Source: Synergistaceae bacterium (GTDB lineage: Bacteria > Synergistota > Synergistia > Synergistales > Aminobacteriaceae). From it: 22,261 bases of DNA. This document shows, piece by piece, positions 15,486 through 22,261 of this stretch (position 1 is its first letter; every line of letters begins with the position of its first letter). A program made the translations under genes and the position numbers. The notes under the pieces are model-generated. The model worked only from the letters and a program-made list of their open reading frames with translations, made no database searches and was not told where the DNA came from. The stretch lies in assembly GCA_031289165.1 (NCBI GenBank), contig JAITPZ010000124.1, positions 1-22,261 on the forward strand. The letters run 5' to 3'.

Positions 15486-16862
15486 ATGGATGAAGTGACA
15501 ATCAGTATTATCGGTATCATTTTGGGCCTGGGCTTTTTGATGTTTTTGATAATGAAGGGCGTCAATATCTTCGTTATCGCCCTTCTCTGCTCGACGATCG
15601 TGGCTCTGTCGGGGCAGATCAATCTCTACGAGGCGCTTAAGAACCACTACATGACGGGTTTTGTCGGGTTTATGAAGGCCAACTATCTGATATTCCTGAC
15701 GGGCACGTTATTGGGGAAGATGATGGAGGTGACCAACGGGGCCAAGGCCATCGCGCAGCTCCTCATCAAATATTTCGGCAGGGACAAGGCCATCATCTCC
15801 GTCCCGCTGGCCTGCGGTATCCTTGGCTACGGCGGTGTTAGCGCCTTCGTAATCAGCTTCTGCGTGTTCCCCATCGCGCTCCAGATTTTCAGGGAGGCGG
15901 ACCTTCCGAGGCGATTCATCCCTGCGGCCCTCACGTTCGGCTGCTCCACCTTCGCCATGATCGCGCCTGGCGCGCCCCAGATCCACAACGCGATCCCGGT
16001 CAACGAGCTGAACAAAATTATACAGAACCCCCCGGAGGCTCTGCAGGAAATTCTGAAGGGCGCCTCCCAGATCGACCTCATGTCCGGCGCGGTGGTGGGT
16101 TTCCTCTCCTGCGGCGCCATGCTCGTCATCGGCTGCATCTGGCTGATGCGGATCGTGGCCGCGGCGAAGAGTAAGGGAGAGCACTTCGTCGCGAAGCCGA
16201 TGGACGTGTTCAAGACCGAGAAAGAGAACCTGCCCAACGGTTATATCGCCCTCATTCCCCTGATCGTGACCATCCTGATCATCAACGTCAAGGTCAACAA
16301 TCAGCCGATCGTTCAGCTGGAGTCCGGCCTGTTCCTGGGTTCGCTGCTCGGGTGGATTCTGATGAACAAGTACCAGAAAAACGACGACCTCCTGACCAAC
16401 CTGGGAGACACCTGCAAAAATTCCATCGGCGCGATCGCCAACACCTGCGCGGTGGTGGGCTTCGGCACGGTAGTCCAACAGGCCAAAGCGTTTCCCATTA
16501 TTATCGACGCCGTGCTCAACATCCCCGGTCCTCCCCTCGTGGGCGTGGCCGTGGCCATGAACGTCATCGCGGGCATCTGCGGTTCCGCATCGGGCGGCCT
16601 TGGCATCGCGACGCCGCTGATCGCGCCGGCCTACCTGGCCAGAGGAATTTCCGCAACCATCCTGCACAGGACGCTGTCCATCGCCTCGTCGGCCCTCGAC
16701 TCGCTGCCGCATAACGGCTACATCGTCACCGTCACGAACGGCATCTGCAACGAGACGCATAAGGACGCCTACGGCGCGGTATTCAAGCTGACGGTCATAA
16801 CGCCGGCAATCGGGACCATCATCGCCGTCATCCTGTTCACCCTGTTCCCGTACTGGCCGTAA
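15486..16862 (+). CDS. GntP-family permease (second of two)
   Basis: 458 residues, about 12 membrane segments from residue 5 onward. It shares with the first permease GYGGVSAFVISFCVFPIAL (compare TYGGISGFVVFFVIYPIAL), PG.P.I.N.IPVNEL, VVGFGTVVQQAKAF, CGSASGGLGIATPLIAP and SALDSLPHNGYIVT, so the two are paralogues that have diverged considerably. The central loop is less acidic here (AAAKSKGEHFVAKP). An anion/hydroxy-acid:proton symporter of the inner membrane is likely. The ribosome binding site is poor (AGGGCG about 9 bases upstream). It sits between two terminators and so is probably a single-gene unit, possibly importing a related acid or working at another concentration range. Confidence 0.88.
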   Translation: MDEVTISIIGIILGLGFLMFLIMKGVNIFVIALLCSTIVALSGQINLYEALKNHYMTGFVGFMKANYLIFLTGTLLGKMMEVTNGAKAIAQLLIKYFGRDKAIISVPLACGILGYGGVSAFVISFCVFPIALQIFREADLPRRFIPAALTFGCSTFAMIAPGAPQIHNAIPVNELNKIIQNPPEALQEILKGASQIDLMSGAVVGFLSCGAMLVIGCIWLMRIVAAAKSKGEHFVAKPMDVFKTEKENLPNGYIALIPLIVTILIINVKVNNQPIVQLESGLFLGSLLGWILMNKYQKNDDLLTNLGDTCKNSIGAIANTCAVVGFGTVVQQAKAFPIIIDAVLNIPGPPLVGVAVAMNVIAGICGSASGGLGIATPLIAPAYLARGISATILHRTLSIASSALDSLPHNGYIVTVTNGICNETHKDAYGAVFKLTVITPAIGTIIAVILFTLFPYWP

Positions 16863-16922
16863 ATAACTACAGCGGCGTTTTCTTTCGCAGGTCGTTTTGG
16901 CGAAATGAACCCGAGCAACTCG

Positions 16923-16948
16923 CCCCTGGCCACGGCCAGGGGTTTTTT
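16923..16948 (+). terminator. Strong rho-independent terminator after the second permease
   Basis: CCCCTGGCC-AC-GGCCAGGGG is a perfect 9-bp GC-rich stem followed directly by six Ts. Confidence 0.92.
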
Positions 16949-17125
16949 CAGGGCAGGACTTCCTCTGTATCGACTGTGGGGAAACGCGGGAACGGATGCT
17001 CGTGAAGTCAACGCGAAAGTGCAGCCGGTACGGCAGTGCGGATGAATCCCTGAACTAACCGGACAGTCCTGTTATTTGAAGGAAAACTGATATCGAAGGC
17101 AACATTGAATTGGGAGGCGTGTTTT

Positions 17126-18670
17126 ATGGGCGACAAACGAGAAGCGTTCCTGGGGCTGAAGGCCAAAATTACCGCCGGCGGCGGGGAACAAAAGATTGAA
17201 AAGCAGCACGCTCTCGGAAAGATGACGGCTCGGGAGCGCATCGCGGCGCTGCTCGACCCGGGCAGCTTCGTCGAGACCGACATGTACGTGGAGCATCGCT
17301 GTGCTTATTTCGGTATGGACAGGACGGAAATTCCCGGCGAGGGGGTCGTCACGGGCTACGGCGCTATCGACGGCCGGTGCGTGTACGTTTTCTCGCAGGA
17401 TTTCACGACCCTGGGGGGCACTCTGGGGGAGATGCACGCCGCCAAAATCTGCAAAATCATGGACCTCGCCCTTAAAACCGGCGCTCCGGTCATCGGGATC
17501 AACGACTCGGGCGGGGCCCGCATCCAGGAGGCCGTCGACGCGATGCGGGGGTACGGCAACATCTTCTACCGCAACACGATCGCCTCGGGCGTCGTCCCTC
17601 AGATTTCGGTCATCATGGGCCCCTGTGCGGGAGGCGCGACCTACTCCCCCGCTCTGACCGATTTCGTTTTCATGGTGGATAAAACCTCGAACATGTTCAT
17701 CACGGGCCCCCAGGTGATCAAAGCGGTTACGGGGGAGGACGTCTCGGTGGACGCGCTCGGCGGCCCGATGACCCACAACGCCATCTCGGGCGTCGCGCAC
17801 TTCCTCTCTCCCGACGAGAGAGCCTGTCTGGCGGACGTGCGCAGGCTGGTCGGCTTTCTCCCGTCGAGCAACAGGGACCTTCCTCCGGTCGCCGAGTCTC
17901 CGGACCCTGCCGACCGGCTCTGCGGAGAGCTGGAAACCCTCCTTCCGGAGGCGTCGAACCGAACCTACGACATGAAAAAAATTATCCTTTCCGTGGCGGA
18001 TCATAACGATTTCTTCGAAGTCCAGCCCTGGTACGCGCAGAACATCGTCATCGGCTTCGCCCGCATCGGAGGCCGGCCGGCGGGGATCATCGCCAGTCAG
18101 CCCCAGGTCATGGCGGGCTGTATCGACATCAACGCGTCCGACAAGGCCAGCCGCTTCATCTCGATCTGCGACAGCTTCAACGTGCCCCTGGTGAGTTTCG
18201 TGGACGTTCCGGGCTACATGCCGGGCCTCGGCCAGGAGCACGGAGGCATCATCCGTCACGGGGCCAAGCTGCTCTACGCCTACTCCGAGGCGACCGTGCC
18301 CAAGGTGACCGTCATCGTTCGCAAGGCGTACGGTGGCGCCTACATCGCCATGTGTTCGCGTTACATGGGCGCCGATATGGTCCTGGCCTGGCCGGGCGCG
18401 GAGATCGCGATCATGGGGCCCGACGGCGCGGCCAACATCATCTTCCGAAAGGAAATCGAATCGTCGCCGAACCCCGGGGAGACGAGAAAAAAGAAAATCG
18501 GCGAGTACGTCGCGGAGTTTGCCACCCCCTGGCAGGCCGCCAGGCGCGGCGACATCGACGACGTCATAGAACCCTCCGAAACCCGAAAACGCGTCGCGTC
18601 GGCGCTTGGGATGCTCGCCGCCAAGCGCGAGAGTCGCCCCGCCAAAAAACATGGCAATTTCCCGGTGTAA
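17126..18670 (+). CDS. Acyl-CoA carboxyltransferase (methylmalonyl-CoA decarboxylase alpha / propionyl-CoA carboxylase beta type)
   Basis: 514 residues, the length of MmdA and PccB (about 510) and shorter than glutaconyl-CoA decarboxylase GcdA (about 590). The two crotonase-fold halves are evident: GKMTARERIAALLDPGSF, SGGARIQEAV (128-137), GPCAGGATYSPALTDF (165-180), then FVDVPGYMPGLGQEHGGIIRHGAKLL, KAYGGAYIAM and the family-typical C-terminus KKHGNFPV. The enzyme moves a carboxyl group between an acyl-CoA and biotin. No biotin carrier, biotin carboxylase or membrane beta subunit is in the window, so direction (Na+-pumping decarboxylation or carboxylation) is open. GGGAGG 8 bases before ATG 17126 decides the start over upstream TTG/ATG options. 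It is followed 44 bases later by a crotonase. Confidence 0.9.
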   Translation: MGDKREAFLGLKAKITAGGGEQKIEKQHALGKMTARERIAALLDPGSFVETDMYVEHRCAYFGMDRTEIPGEGVVTGYGAIDGRCVYVFSQDFTTLGGTLGEMHAAKICKIMDLALKTGAPVIGINDSGGARIQEAVDAMRGYGNIFYRNTIASGVVPQISVIMGPCAGGATYSPALTDFVFMVDKTSNMFITGPQVIKAVTGEDVSVDALGGPMTHNAISGVAHFLSPDERACLADVRRLVGFLPSSNRDLPPVAESPDPADRLCGELETLLPEASNRTYDMKKIILSVADHNDFFEVQPWYAQNIVIGFARIGGRPAGIIASQPQVMAGCIDINASDKASRFISICDSFNVPLVSFVDVPGYMPGLGQEHGGIIRHGAKLLYAYSEATVPKVTVIVRKAYGGAYIAMCSRYMGADMVLAWPGAEIAIMGPDGAANIIFRKEIESSPNPGETRKKKIGEYVAEFATPWQAARRGDIDDVIEPSETRKRVASALGMLAAKRESRPAKKHGNFPV

Positions 18671-18714
18671 ATGAGAACCCAGGGAAGCATCGAATAATCT
18701 GAGGAGGAATGGAC

Positions 18715-19491
18715 ATGGAGTTCAAAGATATTATTTACGAGGTAAGGGACCGCATTGCGTTCATAACGATCAACCGCCCCAAAGCCCTCAACGCGCTGCT
18801 CATGAACACGAAAAAGGAACTGGGGGACGCGATTGACGCGGTGGCCGCGGACGACAACGTGCTGGGGGTCATCATCACCGGCAACGGACGGGCCTTCTGC
18901 GCGGGAACCGATATTTCTGAGATCCCCGTCGACGAGGCGGGCATCAGGGCGATGTCGAAAAAGGCCCACATCCTGTTCAACAAGTTCGACGAGCTCGGAA
19001 AACCGATCATCGCCGCGGTGAACGGCTACGCGCTGGGCGGGGGATCGGAGCTGGTTCTGGCGTGCGATATCGTCATCGCCAGCTCGAAGGCGAAATTTGG
19101 TATGCCGGAGATCGACCTGGGCGTGAACTGCTGCTACGGCGGAACGCAACGCCTGCCCAGGCTCGTGGGAACGATGGTGGCCAAGGAGATGCTCTTCACC
19201 GGGAAACAGCTCAGCGCCGAAGAGGCGAAGGCTCTGGGCATGGTGAATCGGGTGGTGGAACACGCCGAGGTGCTTGCCGAGGCCGAAAAACTGATGAAGG
19301 AGATCATCGGGAAAGCGCCCATCGCCGTGAAGTACAACAAGTACCTGATCAACAGGGGCATGGACAAGACCTTTCCGGACGCCCTGGACTACGAGGAAGA
19401 AATTTCGGGAATCGTGTTCACGACGGAGGACGCGAAGGAGGGCCTTAAGGCCTTCCTCGAAAAGAGAAAACCGGTGTTCAGGGGAAAGTAG
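18715..19491 (+). CDS. Enoyl-CoA hydratase / crotonase family protein (second)
   Basis: 258 residues. Both hydratase glutamates are kept: Glu112 in GGGSE and Glu132 in FGMPEIDLG. FCAGTDI (61-67) and NGYALGGG match the oxyanion-hole segments. The segment after Glu132 reads GVNCCYGGTQRL where the first crotonase has GTIPGFGGTQRL; this loop borders the acyl pocket, so substrate preference probably differs. GAGGAGG (18701-18707) is 7 bases before ATG 18715 and only 1 base before the in-frame ATG at 18709, so I chose 18715. It closely follows the carboxyltransferase and is the last gene of the cluster. Crotonase-fold enzymes can also be decarboxylases (ScpB) or isomerases, but two intact glutamates favour hydratase. 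Confidence 0.9.
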   Translation: MEFKDIIYEVRDRIAFITINRPKALNALLMNTKKELGDAIDAVAADDNVLGVIITGNGRAFCAGTDISEIPVDEAGIRAMSKKAHILFNKFDELGKPIIAAVNGYALGGGSELVLACDIVIASSKAKFGMPEIDLGVNCCYGGTQRLPRLVGTMVAKEMLFTGKQLSAEEAKALGMVNRVVEHAEVLAEAEKLMKEIIGKAPIAVKYNKYLINRGMDKTFPDALDYEEEISGIVFTTEDAKEGLKAFLEKRKPVFRGK

Positions 19492-19503
19492 GCCCCTGCC
19501 CCG

Positions 19504-19531
19504 CGGGGCGCGAACTCACGGACGCGCCCCG
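19504..19531. terminator. GC-rich hairpin between convergent genes
   Basis: CGGGGCGCG (19504-19512) and CGCGCCCCG (19523-19531) make a perfect 9-bp stem in the 65-base gap between the second crotonase and rsmI, which converge. There is no strong T-run on either side; probably a bidirectional terminator or a transcript-end stabiliser. Confidence 0.5.
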
Positions 19532-19556
19532 TGTCATTTATGCCGGTAACGCTGGC

Positions 19557-20381
19557 TCAGGATCGTTGACTTTTCGTCAGAAAGTCCTTCACGACGTTCT
19601 TCGGGACGCCGTAAAGCTCGGCGATCTCCCCGGCGATCTCTCTGGCGTAACGGCCCTCGTCCCGCAGTTCCCCCGCCCGTTCCCGCCAGGCGTCGGAATC
19701 CTCCTCGGACTCTCTCTCCTTCCCGCCCGCCACGACGAGGACCATTTCTCCCTTCACGCCCTCCCCGAGACGCGAGGCGATATCGGAAAGCGTTCCCCGG
19801 ACGGCCTCCTGGTAAATTTTGCTGATTTCGCGCACGAGAGCCGCCTTCCGGTCGCCCCAGGACTCGATCATCTCTGCGACCTGACGATCCGCCTTGTGCG
19901 GCGAGACGTAAAAGACCAGGGTGTACGGAACGGACTCCAGAGACGCGAAAAGCCTCTTTCTCCGGCCCGATTTTTCCGGAGGGAAGCCGTAAAAGAGAAA
20001 GGGATGGGGACTCAGACCGGACAGGAGCACGGCGGGAAGCAGGGCGGAGGGGCCGGGCAGGACGTCGACTTCGCAGCCCGCCTCCAGCGCCTTTTGGAAA
20101 AGAAGATACCCGGGGTCGCTGATCCCCGGCGTTCCGGCGTCGCTGATGACGGCCACGTTCTTCCCCTCGGCGAGGGCCTCGACGAGGCGCTCCGTGCGTT
20201 CCTTTTCGTTGTGGAGATGCAGGGACACCAGAGGCTTCGCGATTCCGTAGCGCCTCAAAAATACCCCGGACGTGCGAGTGTCCTCGCAGGCGATCAGGTC
20301 GGCGGCCCGCAAAACGCGGAGCGCGCGCAGGGTGACGTCCTCCAGGTTGCCAATCGGTGTGGGCACCAGCGTCAGCGGCAT
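19557..20381 (-). CDS. rsmI: 16S rRNA (cytidine1402-2'-O)-methyltransferase
   Basis: 274 residues of the tetrapyrrole-methylase-fold family, length as expected for RsmI (about 280). It 2'-O-methylates C1402 in the 16S rRNA decoding centre using SAM. Motifs in order: LVPTPIGNLEDVTLRAL (N-terminus), CEDTRTSGVFLRRYGI, VISDAGTPGISDPGY (about 84-98), GFPPEKSGRRKRLF, FYVSPHK and VREISKIYQEAVRGT. The ATG at 20381 has GGAGGG 9 bases upstream and overlaps the end of the preceding methyltransferase gene by 10 bases, so the two are translationally coupled. The frame stays open far upstream, but that part belongs to the neighbouring gene in another frame. Confidence 0.95.
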   Translation of the reverse strand: MPLTLVPTPIGNLEDVTLRALRVLRAADLIACEDTRTSGVFLRRYGIAKPLVSLHLHNEKERTERLVEALAEGKNVAVISDAGTPGISDPGYLLFQKALEAGCEVDVLPGPSALLPAVLLSGLSPHPFLFYGFPPEKSGRRKRLFASLESVPYTLVFYVSPHKADRQVAEMIESWGDRKAALVREISKIYQEAVRGTLSDIASRLGEGVKGEMVLVVAGGKERESEEDSDAWRERAGELRDEGRYAREIAGEIAELYGVPKNVVKDFLTKSQRS

Positions 20382-21112
20382 CGCGAAAATCCCTCCGTTT
20401 CGTAGGCCCGCAGAAGCTCGGGCGTGTAGTTCCCCGCCTCGTCGTACACAAAAAGGGGAGGCTCGACGGTCAGCCCCGACCCCCCGCCCTTCAAACCCTC
20501 CACCAGAAAAAGGTTCGCCCTCTCGCCCTGCCGGGGGTACACGAGCATCAGGCGCTTGGGCTCGATTTTCCTCCCCGTCATCAGAGTCAGAAGCTCGCCC
20601 GTGCGGTCGGCGCGCAGGACGGCGAAGAATCGTCCTTTCTCCTTCAGGAGCCACGAGGAGGCGTCCACGACGTCCCCCAGCGAGCAACACGCGCCCTGCC
20701 GGGCTATGGAGACAGCCGGGACCGGACTTCGGCGTCCGCGCCCCGCCTCTTCGTAGGGGGGGTTGACGACCACCCCGTCGAACGAGGAAGGCGGAAGCGC
20801 GCGGTGCTCCCGCAGGTCCATGCAGCGAAAGGCCGCCCGCTCCGTCAGACCGTTTTCGAGACAGTTGCGCCGGGCTAGTTCCTCCAGATGGGGTTGAATT
20901 TCCAGCCCGAGAACCCGAAGTTTTCCAGGAAAGCGCAAAGCCAACAGCAGGGACACCGCCCCGGTCGCGCTCCCCAGCTCGACGAAGGCCGATTCGCCGC
21001 GGGAACGCGGCCGAACCCAGGCGGCCAGCAGCACCGTATCCATATTCACCCTCGGCCCCTCGTCGGGCTGCCATATCTTCAGTTTGCCGTACAGAATTTC
21101 ATCGTGAGTCAT
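20372..21112 (-). CDS. TrmN6-like tRNA1(Val) adenine-N6 methyltransferase family protein
   Basis: 246 residues, class I SAM-dependent methyltransferase. FVELGSATGAVSLLLALRF (43-61) is motif I and VVVNPPYEEAG (114-124) contains NPPY, the hallmark of N6-adenine methyltransferases. The N-terminus (ILYGKLKIWQPDEGPRVNMDTVLLAAW) matches the YfiC/TrmN6 pattern of a product-binding segment before the fold. TrmN6 methylates A37 of tRNA1(Val); orthology within the family is likely but not certain. It overlaps rsmI, and this pairing is common in Firmicutes-like genomes. No good Shine-Dalgarno precedes ATG 21112. It is somewhat arginine-rich, consistent with RNA binding. Confidence 0.85.
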   Translation of the reverse strand: MTHDEILYGKLKIWQPDEGPRVNMDTVLLAAWVRPRSRGESAFVELGSATGAVSLLLALRFPGKLRVLGLEIQPHLEELARRNCLENGLTERAAFRCMDLREHRALPPSSFDGVVVNPPYEEAGRGRRSPVPAVSIARQGACCSLGDVVDASSWLLKEKGRFFAVLRADRTGELLTLMTGRKIEPKRLMLVYPRQGERANLFLVEGLKGGGSGLTVEPPLFVYDEAGNYTPELLRAYETEGFSRCR

Positions 21113-21525
21113 CCGTCACGTCCCGTTAAAAATGATGAACAAAAGTGTATCACGTAATGCTCCATGTCTTTCCGGCAAACCTGACTCGAAAAGACCTTTG
21201 AAGGGGGCTTTCCTGCGCCTGCGTCAAAGTGGATACTTTTCTCGAAAAATTGAGCATAGAACCCGGAGCTGGCAACGAATTTACCGCTATAAGACTCCTG
21301 CGGGGCCTGAGTAAAATAGTTATAATCAGGGCGCCGACCCGGTACGCGCGTCCAATCCGCGGGGCAGCCTTACGGCCGTGCGGTATAATGTGACTCGGAA
21401 CGCGGGCACGGAACTTCCCTTTGACAGGGGTCCTTTATCACACAAGCCATAAAAAATGCGATTTGAATTGCGGCGAAAATTTCGTATCGCAATTATATAT
21501 ATTTGACGTTGCGGAGGGATACTGT
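21113..21525. other. Intergenic region between divergent trmN6-like and hemerythrin-CheX genes
   Basis: 413 bases without a credible gene. Plus-strand TATAAT hexamers occur at 21321-21326 and 21384-21389, and a perfect TTGACA at 21421-21426, but none pairs with a partner hexamer at standard spacing. A dyad near the hemerythrin gene is listed separately. I saw no tRNA or known RNA element. Confidence 0.35.
21466..21494. promoter_or_regulatory. Nested inverted repeat upstream of the hemerythrin-CheX gene
   Basis: AATTGCG (21466-21472) pairs with CGCAATT (21488-21494), and between them CGAAA-A-TTTCG (21474-21484) is itself palindromic. An AT-rich stretch follows. It lies 31 bases before the start codon, so it could be an operator or a leader hairpin. 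Confidence 0.4.
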
Positions 21526-22261
21526 ATGCCGGATATGTGGAAGGAATCCTATCGCCTGGGAATCGACCGGATCGACAATTGGCACGTGAAACTTTTTCGT
21601 ATGACAGAAAACCTGATCGATGCCGTCGGGGAGAAGACAAATGGCGATCACAAAAAGGATTGCGTCGCAACGGTGGCCTTTCTCAAGAGCTATGTTGCAG
21701 AGCACTTTGCCGACGAGGAGGATTATCAGCGGTCGATAGGTTACGCCGGTTACGAGGAGCACAAAAAAATACACCAGCGTTTTGTGGGAACTGTCCTGAA
21801 TTATGAAAAGAGGATGATCGCAAGCGACTACGACTTCAGTGTCGTCAGGGCGTTTATTGGTTCCCTGACGGCGTGGCTCATCTATCATATCGCCGAAGCC
21901 GACTTAAAGTTCGCGGGCAAGGCGCGGATCAGGGATATGAAAACGCTCTTTTCATGCCTCGACAACTTTTCAGCCAGTTTATACGATGTCCTCCACACGA
22001 TGATGGGGCTCGATCAGAGTGATATTGAAAAAAGCCCGCTGCCGGACTATAACTTCGAAGGGGATTTGTCCGTGGCCCTGAATTTGATCGGCGACGTCAA
22101 AGGCGGTGTGACCTTCGTTTATTCCATGGATTTCGCCCGCGCCCTCATCAGGTCGATGATGTCGATGGAACCTGATTGCCTCGACGAGATGGTGCTCTCC
22201 GCGATGGCCGAATTGACCAATATCGTGAGCGGCGGAGCGACGATACGCCTGATGAGCGCCG
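21526..22261 (+). CDS. Bacteriohemerythrin domain fused to a CheX-like phosphatase domain (partial)
   Basis: My translation gives 245 codons, running off the window. Residues 1-~135 form a hemerythrin four-helix domain with all seven expected di-iron ligands: His20 (IDNWH), His60 and Glu64 (EHFADEE), His79 and His83 (EEHKKIH), His121 and Asp126 (HIAEAD). Such domains bind O2 reversibly or sense redox state. After a linker, residues about 175-245 match the CheX/CheC family: NFEGDLSVALNLIGDVKGGV, then MVLSAMAELTNIVSGGA with the E-x2-N signature (Glu229, Asn232) of CheY-P phosphatases. GGAGGG about 8 bases before ATG 21526 supports the start. Likely a cytosolic protein linking oxygen to chemotaxis signalling; about 80-100 residues are missing. 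Confidence 0.85.
   Translation, partial: MPDMWKESYRLGIDRIDNWHVKLFRMTENLIDAVGEKTNGDHKKDCVATVAFLKSYVAEHFADEEDYQRSIGYAGYEEHKKIHQRFVGTVLNYEKRMIASDYDFSVVRAFIGSLTAWLIYHIAEADLKFAGKARIRDMKTLFSCLDNFSASLYDVLHTMMGLDQSDIEKSPLPDYNFEGDLSVALNLIGDVKGGVTFVYSMDFARALIRSMMSMEPDCLDEMVLSAMAELTNIVSGGATIRLMSA

Noticed and set aside
17072..18652. Long minus-strand open frame opposite the carboxyltransferase
   Set aside because: Antisense shadow rich in Arg, Asp, Val and Gly; the plus strand encodes a complete family protein.
20382..21074. Upstream extension of rsmI in the same frame
   Set aside because: The added part is low-complexity Arg/Gly/Ala sequence and overlaps the well-supported TrmN6-like gene; RsmI similarity begins at 20381.
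21132..21314. 60-codon open frame upstream of the hemerythrin gene
   Set aside because: No Shine-Dalgarno, basic random-looking composition and no recognisable motif.
21321..21389. Two TATAAT hexamers as promoters for the hemerythrin-CheX gene
   Set aside because: Neither has a -35-like hexamer at 16-18 bases or an extended -10, so I list them only in the intergenic description.
1..22261. CRISPR array, tRNA or rRNA genes, intact insertion sequences
   Set aside because: No regularly spaced direct repeats, no cloverleaf-like sequence or rRNA segment, and no transposase gene other than the decayed tail at 7133-7288.

Overview
This is a bacterial chromosomal window, GC-rich in its genes and AT-rich in several gaps. 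It most resembles an amino-acid- or organic-acid-fermenting anaerobe. An acyl-CoA dehydrogenase/ETF module, a fused family I CoA-transferase, two GntP-type permeases, a biotin-dependent carboxyltransferase and two crotonases sit beside ordinary housekeeping genes. I favour a Synergistota-like or Firmicutes-like anaerobe, but this is inferred from gene content and no marker in the window proves it.

Left part (1-7892, all minus strand): a truncated PLP-dependent threonine aldolase/beta-eliminating lyase, an M20D amidohydrolase, a lipoate-protein ligase, then leuS-holA as a tight two-gene unit. leuS has a convincing promoter. Behind it lies a small decayed zone (about 7055-7541) holding the C-terminal remnant of a probable Rpn-type (PD-(D/E)XK transposase-like) protein and a second, apparently frameshifted gene tail. 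An HxlR-type regulator (7542-7892) closes this side.

Centre (8315-19491, all plus strand): an acyl-CoA catabolic cluster in about four transcription units, separated by hairpin terminators of varying strength: acyl-CoA dehydrogenase-etfB-etfA; crotonase-CoA transferase-GntP permease; a second GntP permease; carboxyltransferase-second crotonase. The probable logic is uptake of a small organic acid, CoA activation by exchange, redox at the alpha-beta bond with ETF as electron partner, hydration or dehydration, and biotin-dependent (de)carboxylation. Thiolase, 3-hydroxyacyl-CoA dehydrogenase, biotin carrier and membrane decarboxylase subunits are absent from the window. The dehydrogenase lacks the usual catalytic glutamate at both known positions, and EtfA has changes at normally conserved FAD-contacting residues, so this redox pair looks specialised. 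Repeated boxes and dyads between the HxlR gene and the cluster suggest that the regulator controls itself and possibly the cluster.

Right part: trmN6-like and rsmI methyltransferase genes (minus strand, overlapping), then at the window edge a plus-strand hemerythrin domain fused to a CheX-like CheY-P phosphatase domain (truncated by the window), a plausible oxygen/redox input into chemotaxis.
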